DNA of 48,321 nucleotides from Nonomuraea gerenzanensis (GTDB lineage Bacteria > Actinomycetota > Actinomycetes > Streptosporangiales > Streptosporangiaceae). Where the stretch lies: contig NZ_CP084059.1 of NCBI RefSeq assembly GCF_020215645.1, forward strand, positions 1 to 48,321, read 5' to 3'. Both the position numbers and the translations under genes were made by a program. Below the pieces are notes generated by a model. The model made no database searches, was not told where the DNA came from, and was given only the letters and a program-made list of their open reading frames with translations. Position 1 is the first letter of the stretch. Each line of letters opens with the position of its first letter. Below are positions 8,554 to 16,520 of this stretch, one piece after another.

Positions 8554-8898
8554 ATGGAGGCAATCGTTCCGGGGCATGACTCTGACCCGGACCCTGCCCG
8601 GCCGCTCATCGAGGTGGCCGGGCAGGCCATTTTCGAGCAGAGCGTCGCCGAGCAGGGCGCGGCTGTGGAAGCCGCCCAGCAGGACGAGCTCGCGCAGGAG
8701 GCCCCAGCCGAGCTCGGCGTCTCACAGAAGCCGGTCAAGGACGGCAACGTCATCACGCCCGGGATGCGCATCGTGTTCGTCGCGGTGGTCGTGGTCGTCG
8801 CGGCGGTGCTGGTGGCGCTGGGGCAGACCATGGGCGGCGCCCTCTTGCTCATCGTGTGCGCGGCCGGCGTGGCCCTGCAGATCCTGAAGCGGATATGA
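8554..8898 (+). CDS. Small membrane protein, unknown function
   Basis: The protein has 114 residues from an ATG with a very strong ribosome site (AGGAGGAG, spacing about 5). The N-terminal 65 residues are acidic and Ala/Glu/Gln-rich (probably helical and cytoplasmic). Two adjacent hydrophobic segments follow, MRIVFVAVVVVVAAVLVAL and GGALLLIVCAAGVALQIL, which make a membrane hairpin. The stop overlaps the ATG of the HTH gene at 8895 by 4 nt, so the two are co-translated. I do not recognise the family. Confidence 0.75.
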   Translation: MEAIVPGHDSDPDPARPLIEVAGQAIFEQSVAEQGAAVEAAQQDELAQEAPAELGVSQKPVKDGNVITPGMRIVFVAVVVVVAAVLVALGQTMGGALLLIVCAAGVALQILKRI

Positions 8899-9575
8899 CC
8901 ATGGGCCGCCCCGACAACCCGATCCTGAACTCCGGCCCGACGCCGGAGCTGGTCCAGCGTCTGCGAACCCTGCGCCACAACGCCGGTCTGACCCTCCGCG
9001 CCCTGAAGGAGAGGACCGGCTACTCCATCGGCACGCTGTCCAGCGCTCTGGCGGGCGAGAAGCTGCCCTCCTGGAGCATCGTGTCGGCCATCGTGCAGGC
9101 CTGCGGCGGCAAGCCCGAGGACGTCGAGCAGCAGTGGGTCGCAGCCGCGGCGCACGAGGCGCTCAAGGCCCGCCCGAAGCGGGATGCGCAGGCAGAGCCA
9201 GGCGATCAGCACCTGCGCCTGACGGCGCTCTTCGGGCCGGCGCCCATCCCGGTGAACGCCGAGACCGTCGAGGAGTTCATGCGGGACATCAGGCGGGTGA
9301 AGGTCTGGGCCCAAGACCCGTCCGTCCGCGTCCTGGCCGTCAAGCTCGACGTGCCGCCCAGCACCTTGCAGGACTTCCTGAGCAACAAGAACGGCACCAT
9401 GCCGTCCTGGGACATGGTGCTGAACTTCCTGCGCGCCTGCGGGGTCGACCAGGACGCCTACGGCGAGTGGGGCTTCGTCTGGCGCCGGCTCAAGCACCAG
9501 GAGACCGAACGCCGCCTGCAACAGCAGCGAGCCAAGCGCCCGATGCGTGTCATCCGCGGCTCCCAGCAGGCGTAG
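8895..9575 (+). CDS. Protein with two XRE-like HTH domains
   Basis: The protein has 226 residues. Two helix-turn-helix domains can be read: residues about 16-70 (LRTLRHNAGLTLRALKERTGYSIGTLSSALAGEKLPSW, the classic XRE pattern) and about 125-185 (VRVLAVKLDVPPSTLQDFLSNKNGTMPSW), a second copy with the same ending S/T-x-PSW. The C-terminus is Arg/Gln-rich. It probably binds DNA or acts as an adapter in regulation. It overlaps the membrane-protein gene by 4 nt, so signalling from the membrane partner is conceivable but unproven. A hairpin terminator follows at 9628. Confidence 0.8.
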   Translation: MTMGRPDNPILNSGPTPELVQRLRTLRHNAGLTLRALKERTGYSIGTLSSALAGEKLPSWSIVSAIVQACGGKPEDVEQQWVAAAAHEALKARPKRDAQAEPGDQHLRLTALFGPAPIPVNAETVEEFMRDIRRVKVWAQDPSVRVLAVKLDVPPSTLQDFLSNKNGTMPSWDMVLNFLRACGVDQDAYGEWGFVWRRLKHQETERRLQQQRAKRPMRVIRGSQQA

Positions 9576-9627
9576 GACGTCGACAAGCGCCAGCAGGCCG
9601 CGCGGGAGGCGGTGATGTTCGGGAAGC

Positions 9628-9657
9628 AACGGCCCTTCGCCAGCGCGGAGGGCCGTT
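9628..9657 (+). terminator. Hairpin after the HTH gene
   Basis: AACGGCCCT (9628-9636) pairs perfectly with AGGGCCGTT (9649-9657) across a 12-nt loop, about 50 nt after the stop at 9575. There is no T-tract, as is common for actinomycete terminators. The rest of 9576-9873 shows no gene. Confidence 0.55.
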
Positions 9658-9873
9658 CCCATGCCTGCGCATGCCCCGTGTCCCCGAGGGGCGCCTGTTC
9701 CCGAGCCCCTGGGCGTCTGAGCCGGAGCCATGGGCGTTGCGAACCAGCGGGTCGGCGGCCCGGTACGGCCGTCGAAAACAGCGAGCGTGCTCTCGAGTGG
9801 TGAAGGTCCGACACCCGCGCGCGAGGTCCGTGCCCGGCGAGTGAGCATGCCCGAACGGGCGAAAAGGGTGGAG

Positions 9874-10239
9874 ATGGCCACCACGGCGGCGTACACCAAG
9901 AGGGTGAGCAGGCGACACTGCGCTTGGCGTCCGTGCCCGAACCTGCTGCCGGCCTCGGTGTCGTCGCGCCGCAAATACTGCAGCTCCGCATGCGTGGCCA
10001 AGGCCTACCGGGCCCGCAAGAAGGACATCGCCAAGTACGAGATGGCCGTGGCCACGACCCGCGCCCAGCGGGGCGAGGCGAGCAGCGAGCAGCTCGCCCT
10101 GGTGGCCATGCAGCCGCGCTGCGCCCACTGCGGGAGAACCATCCCGGCCGGCACCCGCGCCGACGCCCGCTACTGCAGCCGGGCCTGCAAGGCCAAGGCG
10201 GCCCGGGCCCGCCGCGTTTTCCGACAGGCCGATCCATGA
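9874..10239 (+). CDS. Small protein with two C4 zinc-binding modules
   Basis: The protein has 121 residues from ATG 9874 (GGGTGGAG close upstream; ATG 9847 is an alternative). Two similar modules are seen: Cys16/Cys21 with Cys36/Cys40 (RKYCSSACVAKAYRAR) and Cys83/Cys86 with Cys101/Cys105 (ARYCSRACKAKAARAR). Each ends in a basic helix. This short zinc-ribbon pattern is common in actinomycete plasmid and phage proteins and probably binds nucleic acid. The stretch between the modules is helical. It stands alone, with no operon partner. Confidence 0.65.
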   Translation: MATTAAYTKRVSRRHCAWRPCPNLLPASVSSRRKYCSSACVAKAYRARKKDIAKYEMAVATTRAQRGEASSEQLALVAMQPRCAHCGRTIPAGTRADARYCSRACKAKAARARRVFRQADP

Positions 10240-10365
10240 CGCGTACCCGGCGCACTGACACCCCTGCGTGTCATGATCCCTCTCCAGTACAGGGCCCGTG
10301 CCGACGGGCGATAACGTTCCTCAGGACGGCCACTCCCACCGTCGCCGCGCCCCCACCTGACCGTG

Positions 10366-10551
10366 ATGCCGGGCCTGTTCCACATCGCGGAGTACGCCCA
10401 GCAGATGACCCTGATTAGGTGCCCACCCACGAGGCTGGATAAGCGTGTCCGCCTGACCCTCGCGACGGCGGAGGCACAGAAAGCGATCGCCATGCTGAGC
10501 ATCACCGCCGGCCTTGCGTCGCACGATTTGGAAGGTGACCATGGCTGCTGA
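10366..10551 (+). CDS. Possible small protein upstream of the 10541 gene
   Basis: The frame has 61 codons from ATG 10366 (GTG 10363 just before) and ends 11 nt inside the next gene. The sequence MPGLFHIAEYAQQMTLIRC...AEAQKAIAMLSITAGL is amphipathic and helix-forming, and the codon bias is moderate. There is no clear ribosome site. It may be a real co-translated protein or chance. Confidence 0.3.
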   Translation: MPGLFHIAEYAQQMTLIRCPPTRLDKRVRLTLATAEAQKAIAMLSITAGLASHDLEGDHGC

Positions 10552-10966
10552 CGAAAAGGCCCTGCAGCGTGTGTGGGTCTGCACCGAGGCGGTGGGCCTG
10601 GTCCGCGCGGATCGCATCGTGTCGATGACCGTGAACAACTGGCAGGTGAGAGGCGCCCGTGCCGAAGAGGCGGACGCCCATGGCCACGACGTGCTGAGTG
10701 CCGCCTTGACGGACGGCACGAGGGTGATCCTGGGCCACTGCGGGACCTTGTCGGGCTGGCGGGCACTGGCCGAATTGGCGACGAGGCTGGACGGCGCCGC
10801 CGTAGACGCGGCCGACGCTGACGACGTGGCGTTCGTCCACGTCAGCGTCGACCGGCAGGGTGGGATCCGGTGGCAGTACCGCGTTGGTGAGCTGTCCGAC
10901 CTCGATGCCTGGCCCTCCGGGCCTCAGCCTCAGCCGGTGCCGAGCGCTGAGCAATCTCGCCGCTGA
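10541..10966 (+). CDS. Hypothetical plasmid protein
   Basis: The protein has 141 residues from ATG 10541 with GAAGGTG upstream. It is predicted to be mainly alpha/beta: VWVCTEAVGLVRADRIVSMTVNNWQVRG, then a region TDGTRVILGHCGTLSGWRALAELATRL, and an acidic DAADADDVAFVHVSVD strand. The C-terminus is Pro/Gln-rich. I do not recognise it. The 367 bases that follow (10967-11333) contain no gene that I can support. Confidence 0.6.
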   Translation: MAADEKALQRVWVCTEAVGLVRADRIVSMTVNNWQVRGARAEEADAHGHDVLSAALTDGTRVILGHCGTLSGWRALAELATRLDGAAVDAADADDVAFVHVSVDRQGGIRWQYRVGELSDLDAWPSGPQPQPVPSAEQSRR

Positions 10967-11333
10967 GCCTCCACAGCCCATTCCAGGACGTAGAGCCGCC
11001 CAAGCGGCCTACCACCCCATGAGGTGTCAAAAAGCGTCGTCCCAGCTCAACACCGTCACCACGGCACCGAGCCCGACGCCGGCGAGATCTTCGCACCGCC
11101 TTGGCGCACGACGTTCGCATGCGTGATTCTGGCCTGTTGGTAAGGATCGCCCCACCAGCCATCATCTGAGATGTCGCCGCAGGCGGACAGCGGCCGGACT
11201 GCGCGGGAGGCGAGGATCGTGTCGGCGAGACTGATATGGGAACTACGTCGTTTCTGTCCCGGGTACGGCCCCTTATGGTTCCGAAACCCCTGGATCTGTG
11301 GAGGATCGGGTCTGCCAGGTCTACGGTCAAGGC

Positions 11334-11708
11334 ATGCAGGCCGATGCGCTGGGGCTTTGGGAGGCGGCTGGCTGGGGGCTGGCCGGTGGTGCCGCGACCG
11401 CGCTGGTGTCCCTGCTGGGCGCAGTCCGAGCCGCCGGATATCGCTGGCCCTGGCGGAGCAAGGCTGGCACTCCGGAGGAGACACGAGAGCTGTTCTGGGC
11501 CCGTCTAGCGGTGCTGGGTGGCTCGCTACTGCTTGGCGCCCTGGTGTCGGCCGCCGCGCACGGTCAGATGAGCGGTCCCTGGCCGGCTTTCATCATCGGC
11601 GTGGGCGCCGAGGCCAGCGTGCGCGGCATGCTGGCGGGTGTGGAGGTTAGCACTCGCAAGCCCGAAGACGGGGCGGGAGGTGGCAGCAATAGTGACAGCA
11701 CGCCGTGA
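11334..11708 (+). CDS. Small membrane protein, unknown function
   Basis: The protein has 124 residues from ATG 11334 (weak ribosome site). Hydrophobic segments are at about 12-32 (GLAGGAATALVSLLGAVRAAG), 57-75 (LAVLGGSLLLGALVSAA) and 82-103 (WPAFIIGVGAEASVRGMLAGV). The loop between the first two is charged (WRSKAGTPEETRELFWARL). The tail is Gly/Ser-rich. It may be co-transcribed with the oxygenase gene downstream. Confidence 0.55.
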   Translation: MQADALGLWEAAGWGLAGGAATALVSLLGAVRAAGYRWPWRSKAGTPEETRELFWARLAVLGGSLLLGALVSAAAHGQMSGPWPAFIIGVGAEASVRGMLAGVEVSTRKPEDGAGGGSNSDSTP

Positions 11709-11964
11709 CAGCCTGCTCAGTCGCCTGGCCCGCGCCTCTCGACCAGTACATCCTTGGTTGCGCGTTACCGCCTCTCCGAGATGGGCCCGCGTGCTCATCG
11801 CGGCGGGCGCGCGCCCGGCACCCTCCGACAGCATGGCCGTCACCTTTCCTCCGATGGAGACAGCACACGATGTGGCATCGGGGCAGGACCTGGCTCGTGT
11901 GGACTTGGGTAGCACGAACCTGCACCCCGCGTACCGATCCCAGGGCCGAGACGCAACATCTGTC

Positions 11965-13230
11965 ATGTTGGCTGACCGCTGGCCGGAGGAGAGATTCCAG
12001 CAATTGAGGCAGCACGCCGACCCGGCCATCGACAAGGTTGTGGCCGAATACCTGGAGGCACAGCCTGCAGGCAGGGGTGCGCTCGACCTGGTGAAGGCCG
12101 TGATCAGCGAGCTGGGGCAGGCCAAGCGGGAGGCCAGAGCCCCCTCGGGCGAGCCGCCCGCCTCCGAGATCTTCGATGCGATCGGCTTCGTCGAGGACCT
12201 GCCCGAGTGGGGGGACGACCGGGAGTTGCTGGCCCGGGGGCAGGCGGTGTTCGCTGACTACGGGCTCTACCAGTCGGTCGCGCTGTTTTTCGCGTGCCTG
12301 CCGATGACGTACGCGGAGGTATCCAGCGCCAAGGTGCTGGCCGACGTCTCCGACCTGGCCACGCACAGCCTCACCCGCTGGGCAGGCGAGAGCTGGCAGC
12401 TGCTGATCGACATGATGGGGCTCAAAGTCGTCAACAGCTTGGAGATCGGACGCCCCGGGCACACCACGGCGATCGGACTGCGGATCCTGCACTCGTTCGT
12501 GCGGGCCCTGATCGAGGAGAGGTACGCCGACCAGTGGGACACCGAGCGCTACGGCCCGCCGGTCAACCAGGAACTGCTGCTGGCCACGCTCTTCGACTTC
12601 TCCGTGGGGACATGGGAGGCCATGGAGACCATGGGCGTCGTGCTGAGCGAGGAGGAGCGCGCCGCCAACCTCTACACGTGGAGCATCTTCGGCAACCTCA
12701 TGGGGGTCGAGGTGTGCCGCGACGGCCCCCTCACCCTCGACGACGTCGAACCGATCAGCGCGCGCCTAGGCCGCCTGTATGACTCCAGCGATGAGGGCCG
12801 CCGGTTGATGGCCCGGCTCCTGGAGGAGGTGGAGGAGTTCATGCCGCTGGGCTGGCGCAAGATGCCGCGAAGCCTGGTGCACTGGATCTTCCACGATGCG
12901 GCCCACGGCGCAAACCGCGTACCCAAGCTTCTGGCCGTGCCCATGCCCGCCTGGTGGTTCACCGCGCTGTTCACGGTGGCGCGCAGGGGCCACCGCCACG
13001 CGAGACTGACGAGGGTGGTGGACGGTCTGCTTCGCTGGCTGGCGCGTAGGGTCGGGCGCCAGATTGCGATCGCTTTGGCCGACCGGCAATCGCAGGAGCA
13101 GGCGGCCCTGAAGATTCCTGCGGAGCTGGCTCACGCATGGAGCATCAAGCAGTCGAAACCCGCGATGAAGACGCGCGAAGTCCGGCGCAACGTCCGGCGG
13201 AGGGTTCGAGGCTGGCTTCCCGGTCGCTGA
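11965..13230 (+). CDS. MpaB/Lcp-type (DUF2236) oxygenase
   Basis: The protein has 421 residues from ATG 11965, chosen because the family domain starts there (DRWPEERFQQLRQHADPAIDKVVAEYL); starts at 11833 or 11692 (GTG after GGGAGG) would add a poorly biased N-terminus. Family hallmarks are SVALFFACLPMTYAEVSSAKVLADVSDL, the R...T/S motif in THSLTRWAGESW, a His in LRILHSFVRALI that should be the haem ligand (as in latex-clearing protein Lcp), and PVNQELLLATLFDFSVGTWEAM. The family contains b-type haem oxygenases that act on isoprenoid chains. The substrate here is unknown. The stop overlaps the next start (TGATG). Confidence 0.7.
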   Translation: MLADRWPEERFQQLRQHADPAIDKVVAEYLEAQPAGRGALDLVKAVISELGQAKREARAPSGEPPASEIFDAIGFVEDLPEWGDDRELLARGQAVFADYGLYQSVALFFACLPMTYAEVSSAKVLADVSDLATHSLTRWAGESWQLLIDMMGLKVVNSLEIGRPGHTTAIGLRILHSFVRALIEERYADQWDTERYGPPVNQELLLATLFDFSVGTWEAMETMGVVLSEEERAANLYTWSIFGNLMGVEVCRDGPLTLDDVEPISARLGRLYDSSDEGRRLMARLLEEVEEFMPLGWRKMPRSLVHWIFHDAAHGANRVPKLLAVPMPAWWFTALFTVARRGHRHARLTRVVDGLLRWLARRVGRQIAIALADRQSQEQAALKIPAELAHAWSIKQSKPAMKTREVRRNVRRRVRGWLPGR

Positions 13231-13556
13231 TGGCGCGCCAGGCCTCCCGACCCACTGGTCCTCATCGGCCGACCCAGACCCAGGCCGACCACGACCGCCA
13301 CCGCTGGAACGTCGTCACGCCCACCGGCGACGTCGCCGGCACGGTGAGCAAGGCCGGCTGGCACCACCGGGCGTGGGAGGCCATCGCCGGCGACCCGGCC
13401 AAACGGCACTACCACCCCATCCCCGTCGAGCCGATCGGGGATGAGCCCGGCCGTAGCAGCGCCGACGGGTACTGGCGCACCCGCAACGCCGCCGCGCTGG
13501 CAGTCGCCCGCTGGCATGACCCGGGCCTCGACACGGGCCCGGCGCTACGCCGGTGA
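13230..13556 (+). CDS. Hypothetical small protein
   Basis: The protein has 108 residues, with its ATG overlapping the stop of the oxygenase gene. It is His/Arg/Pro-rich with HRWNVVTPTGDVAGTVSKAGWHHRAWEAI and an Ala-rich C-terminal helix (RTRNAAALAVARWHDPGL). No family is recognised. The context suggests translational coupling with the oxygenase gene. Confidence 0.5.
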   Translation: MARQASRPTGPHRPTQTQADHDRHRWNVVTPTGDVAGTVSKAGWHHRAWEAIAGDPAKRHYHPIPVEPIGDEPGRSSADGYWRTRNAAALAVARWHDPGLDTGPALRR

Positions 13557-13613
13557 GGCGCCGGCGGATTCACGTACAAGATCCCGCGAAGAGACAGCGA
13601 GAGGGGACGTGAC

Positions 13614-14396
13614 ATGTGCCGAGCCAAGGACCACGGCGGCCGCCGATGCCCCGGCGGCCACAGCACCACCCGCGAGGCGCAGACTGCCCGCCAGCGGTTA
13701 TGCCGCGCCCGCAAGGCCCTGGCCGCCGCCGAAGCCGGCGGGGCCCCTGAGGCGATCCGATCCGCTCGCGAGCGGGTTCAGCAGGCCGAACAGGCCGTCA
13801 CCACGGTCAGGACCAGCCGACAACCGCCCGGCGGTGCCGGTGACGTGCGTCCGCACGAAGGGGACGTGACACCCGCTCCCGCCCCCGCTCCCGCCGCCAA
13901 GCGCGAGCGTGACGGCATCCCCACGCAGACCGCCGAGTCGGCGGCCGCTGACCTGGGTGTCTCTGTCAGCACCGTCCACCGCTGGCTGCGGACTGGAGAG
14001 ATCCGCAAGCACGGCGTCACCGGCCACAAGGACAGCCGCGGCCGATGGGTCATCACCCTCATCGGCGACGCCCCTTCCCCTCCCCGCGCCGACGTCGAAC
14101 AGCAGATCCGCGCCGCCTATGACCTGCTTGCCCGTCGGCCCGGCGCCTGGGTCGGCCTGGCCGGCGTGCGCGAGCTCGTGGACGCGCCTCGCGACCAGGT
14201 GGACGACGTGCTGCGCCGGCTGGAGCGGAGGCCGGACGTGAACATGGTGCCGGAGTCGAACCAGAAGACGCTCAGGCAGGAGGACCGCGAGGCCGCGATC
14301 ACCATCGGAGCCCAGGACAAGCACCTCATCTGGTTCGACCCGCAGCCTGCTCTGCAGGACCTGCCCACGGCGAACGACGCGCGCCGATCCCCATGA
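13614..14396 (+). CDS. Plasmid protein with coiled-coil and MerR/excisionase-like HTH
   Basis: The protein has 260 residues from ATG 13614 (GAGAGGGG upstream). The N-terminus MCRAKDHGGRRCPGGH looks like the Cys/His knuckle seen in plasmid-borne actinomycete proteins. A charged helix (residues 20-70) follows, then a Pro/Ala linker, then an HTH segment ESAAADLGVSVSTVHRWLRTGEIRKHGV with the wing KDSRGRWVITL. The C-terminal 100 residues read as a second winged helix (VEQQIRAAYDLLARRPGAWVGLAGVRELVDAPRDQVDDVLRRLE). It probably binds DNA. The gene is the last before the lanthipeptide cluster. Confidence 0.6.
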   Translation: MCRAKDHGGRRCPGGHSTTREAQTARQRLCRARKALAAAEAGGAPEAIRSARERVQQAEQAVTTVRTSRQPPGGAGDVRPHEGDVTPAPAPAPAAKRERDGIPTQTAESAAADLGVSVSTVHRWLRTGEIRKHGVTGHKDSRGRWVITLIGDAPSPPRADVEQQIRAAYDLLARRPGAWVGLAGVRELVDAPRDQVDDVLRRLERRPDVNMVPESNQKTLRQEDREAAITIGAQDKHLIWFDPQPALQDLPTANDARRSP

Positions 14397-14545
14397 TCGT
14401 CTGAGGGCTGTGCGTCCTCGCCGGGACGAGGACCAGCGATCACCCCAGCCGAGGCCGACGCCGGTGGCCTCGCCATGTGGTTCGCCACGCTCGGGGCAGC
14501 GCGACCGCATGCCCTGATCAATGGGCTGGGTGGGGCGCCACCCGC

Positions 14546-14812
14546 TCATCTCTTCACGTACAGATCGCTGTAGATCATCAGATGCTCGATCCCGCGCAAC
14601 GTCTCATGGCACACGTACGCGGCCCACTTCCCCGCCCCGACCCCCTCCTGCCCGATCTGGTTGCACCAGGCGCTGGTGCCGAAGTAGGAGTTCTCATACA
14701 CATAGCCCGCCGGCGGCGCCCAGGGCGCGGAGGCGGCGGCGGGGCCGGCGGTGAGGACGGGACCGGTCAGCGCGAGGGCGGCGACGGCGGCGAGGCGGTT
14801 GATGCTGCGCAT
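14546..14812 (-). CDS. Small secreted protein with two cysteines, in the lanthipeptide cluster
   Basis: The protein has 88 residues from ATG 14812 with AAAGGGAG 8 nt upstream. A signal peptide (RSINRLAAVAALALTGPVLTAGPAAASA) is followed by a mature part of about 60 residues that is rich in aromatic residues, with Cys in SAWCNQIG and YVCHETL (probably a disulfide). It follows the LanK kinase gene by 60 nt on the same strand, so it is probably in the same transcript. The function is unknown; immunity, a cofactor for export or a separate small secreted protein are all possible. Confidence 0.65.
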   Translation of the reverse strand: MRSINRLAAVAALALTGPVLTAGPAAASAPWAPPAGYVYENSYFGTSAWCNQIGQEGVGAGKWAAYVCHETLRGIEHLMIYSDLYVKR

Positions 14813-14872
14813 GTGGTGCTCCCTTTCAGCAGGTCAGGAGGGGTCGGCGGCGAGACGGGGCTCCCGCGGCCG

Positions 14873-15973
14873 TCAGAGGGTGAAGCCGAGCGTCCCGACG
14901 AACCGGGCGGGCTCGAGCAGGGCGTTGCGGCCGATGCCCGCGGCCGCCAGGTCGATCGGCCGCAGCCGGGTCTGCATGCCCGCGGTGGCCAGCAGCCGGT
15001 CCAGCAGGTGCCAGCCCGCGAACGACGTGGCCCGCTCGGCCAGGTCGGCGTCCGCGGTGACGCCGCTGTCGCGGTAGCCCTGCCAGAAGGCCGAGATCAG
15101 GGGACGCACCGCGGCGATCTCGGCGGCGCCGCGCTCCAGGATCAGCTCGCGGGTGAGGGTCACGCCGGGCCCGTAGACCTTGTCCACGTCGGAGTTGATC
15201 TTCCGGATGGCGTGGTGCAGCCACTCCCCGGCGAAGGCGCCGACGTCGCGGGCGGGGTCGGCGACCCGGGCCTCCTCCCAGTCGACGACGTGCAGCCGGT
15301 CGTCGTGCAGCAGGAACTGGTCCAGCCGCAGGTCACCGTGGCAGGTGCGCGGCCGTACGGACTGCTCGCGCTCGCGCAGCGCCTCCAGGGCGGTGATGAG
15401 CGGCCGGTCGTTCTGCAGCAGCGTCCAGTAGTGCAGCTCGGCCACGCGCGCGGCGGAGAACAGGCTGAGCGGCAGCGCGTGCAGGGCCCAGGTGGGCGGC
15501 AGCGGGTGCGCGGAGCGGTCGGCGGTCAGCGGGAGCCGGTGCAGGGCGCCGATGGCGCGGCCGCAGCGGCGGGCCAGGCCGGCGTCGAACTCGCCCTTGG
15601 TGGCGAGGCTGTTGCCGGCCAGGCCGTGCTCGAGCCATTCGAAGACCAGCAGCCGGTGCTCCTCGTCGTGGCCGAGCAGGGGCGGGCAGCGCAGGTCGTC
15701 CGTGTCGCCGGCGGAGATGGCCCGCTGCAGGTCCAGGACGCGGCGGAAGCGGATCAGCGCCTCCTCGCGGTCGCCGTCGAGGCGCTTGACGAACACCCGC
15801 GCGCCGCTGCTCGTGCGCCCGGCCCAGTTGTTGTTGCGGCCGGCGAAGGATTCGAGGCTCTCCTGCGTCAGCGTTCCCAGCCCGAGCCGATGCAGCAGGT
15901 CGTTGACCTGGGGCGCATCGTCCAGAGAGGAGGCGCGCAGCCGCTCTTTCGGAAGAAGGGCAGTAGTCGACAT
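14873..15973 (-). CDS. lanK: Class V lanthipeptide kinase (LanK-type, APH fold)
   Basis: The protein has 366 residues. The fold is that of aminoglycoside phosphotransferases: Lys63 in ARVFVKRL binds ATP, the catalytic loop is CHGDLRLDQFLL (His212, Asp214) and the metal-binding Asp231 lies in VVDWEEARVADPARD. In class V lanthipeptide clusters (lexapeptide, cacaoidin, pristinin types) a kinase of this fold phosphorylates Ser/Thr of the precursor, and a HopA1-like lyase then removes phosphate to make Dha/Dhb. The HopA1-like gene lies at 16630. The gene is divergent from the precursor gene, with 186 bp between. All catalytic residues are present, in contrast to the kinase-fold protein at 19128. 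Confidence 0.8.
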   Translation of the reverse strand: MSTTALLPKERLRASSLDDAPQVNDLLHRLGLGTLTQESLESFAGRNNNWAGRTSSGARVFVKRLDGDREEALIRFRRVLDLQRAISAGDTDDLRCPPLLGHDEEHRLLVFEWLEHGLAGNSLATKGEFDAGLARRCGRAIGALHRLPLTADRSAHPLPPTWALHALPLSLFSAARVAELHYWTLLQNDRPLITALEALREREQSVRPRTCHGDLRLDQFLLHDDRLHVVDWEEARVADPARDVGAFAGEWLHHAIRKINSDVDKVYGPGVTLTRELILERGAAEIAAVRPLISAFWQGYRDSGVTADADLAERATSFAGWHLLDRLLATAGMQTRLRPIDLAAAGIGRNALLEPARFVGTLGFTL

Positions 15974-16159
15974 ATCGAGATGATGCCAGGGCGGCGCCTT
16001 TTATCTGCGGAAAGAGGCACCAAGCGGACGGCCAATGACACCAAGGTGACAAACGCTTGCGGCGGCTTCTGCGCGCCGGTCACTATTGAGCCATCCGAAC
16101 GGCACAGCGGTTCGGCGGAAACGAGAAAACAAAGAGCACTTCACATAGAGGAGAATAAG
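15974..16159. promoter_or_regulatory. Divergent promoter region of the lanthipeptide cluster
   Basis: These 186 bases separate the LanK gene (minus) from the precursor gene (plus). An inverted repeat CCGAAC...GTTCGG (about 16096-16115) could be an operator. The stretch before the precursor is AT-richer (AAACGAGAAAACAAAG). A good ribosome site, GAGGAG, lies 7 nt before the precursor ATG. The two LuxR-type regulators at 22599 and 26106 are the likely controllers. Confidence 0.45.
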
Positions 16160-16303
16160 ATGGCTGAGAAGGACCTGGTCGACGGTTTCGAGAACTACAC
16201 CGACCCCGAGGAGCTCGCCTTCGACGAGAACGGCGAGGAGGAGAGCCCCAGCACCCCGTGGTGCATCGCGAGCATCGTGATCACCGCCTCGGCCGGCTGC
16301 TGA
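16160..16303 (+). CDS. lanA: Lanthipeptide precursor peptide (class V type)
   Basis: The peptide has 47 residues. The leader (about residues 1-28) is acidic, with DPEELAFDENGEEE. The C-terminal core, from Ser29 or Ser31, ends STPWCIASIVITASAGC: it has Ser/Thr at 29, 31, 32, 38, 42 and 44 and Cys at 35 and 47. The terminal S-A-G-C has the spacing needed for an aminovinyl-cysteine ring (decarboxylated Cys47 to dehydrated Ser44), which fits the LanD-type gene nearby. Thr32 or Ser31 with Cys35 could form a second (methyl)lanthionine. The remaining Ser/Thr may be reduced to D-Ala/D-Abu by the F420-type enzyme. Hydrophobic cores rich in Ala/Ser/Val and ending in xGC are known from class V lanthidins such as cacaoidin. 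A strong terminator-like hairpin follows at 16334. Confidence 0.85.
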   Translation: MAEKDLVDGFENYTDPEELAFDENGEEESPSTPWCIASIVITASAGC

Positions 16304-16333
16304 CCCGGGTCCCGGCCTTCCTTACTCCTTGAG

Positions 16334-16380
16334 ACTGTGCCCGCCGTCACCACTGGGTGGCGGCGGGCACAGTTCTTTTT
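16334..16380 (+). terminator. Strong hairpin with T-tract after the precursor gene
   Basis: A stem of about 18 bp (16334-16351 with 16356-16373; the outer 13 pairs are perfect) is followed by TCTTTTT (16374-16380). It lies 30 nt after the precursor stop and before the modifying genes. Such partial terminators let the cell make much more precursor than enzyme, with read-through supplying the rest. That use here is inference. Confidence 0.8.
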
Positions 16381-16520
16381 CCTGCCGCCGCACAGCGCCC
16401 GGAGAGTGGCGCGATGGTGCCATTCTTTTGCCAGCGGTTCCTTTTTCCGCCCATGATTGATTGATCCATAGGTTTCGTTTTTCCGGGGTCACCCCGCCCC
16501 TCTTCATATGGGAGAAGAAG

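Noticed and set aside
10967..11333. Possible short genes in the gap before the small membrane protein
   Set aside because: The available frames have low GC3 and no ribosome site or recognisable sequence.
14477..16303. A 608-codon plus-strand frame that ends with the precursor
   Set aside because: Most of it is antisense to LanK and the small secreted protein. Only the last 47 codons, from ATG 16160 with its own ribosome site, are real.
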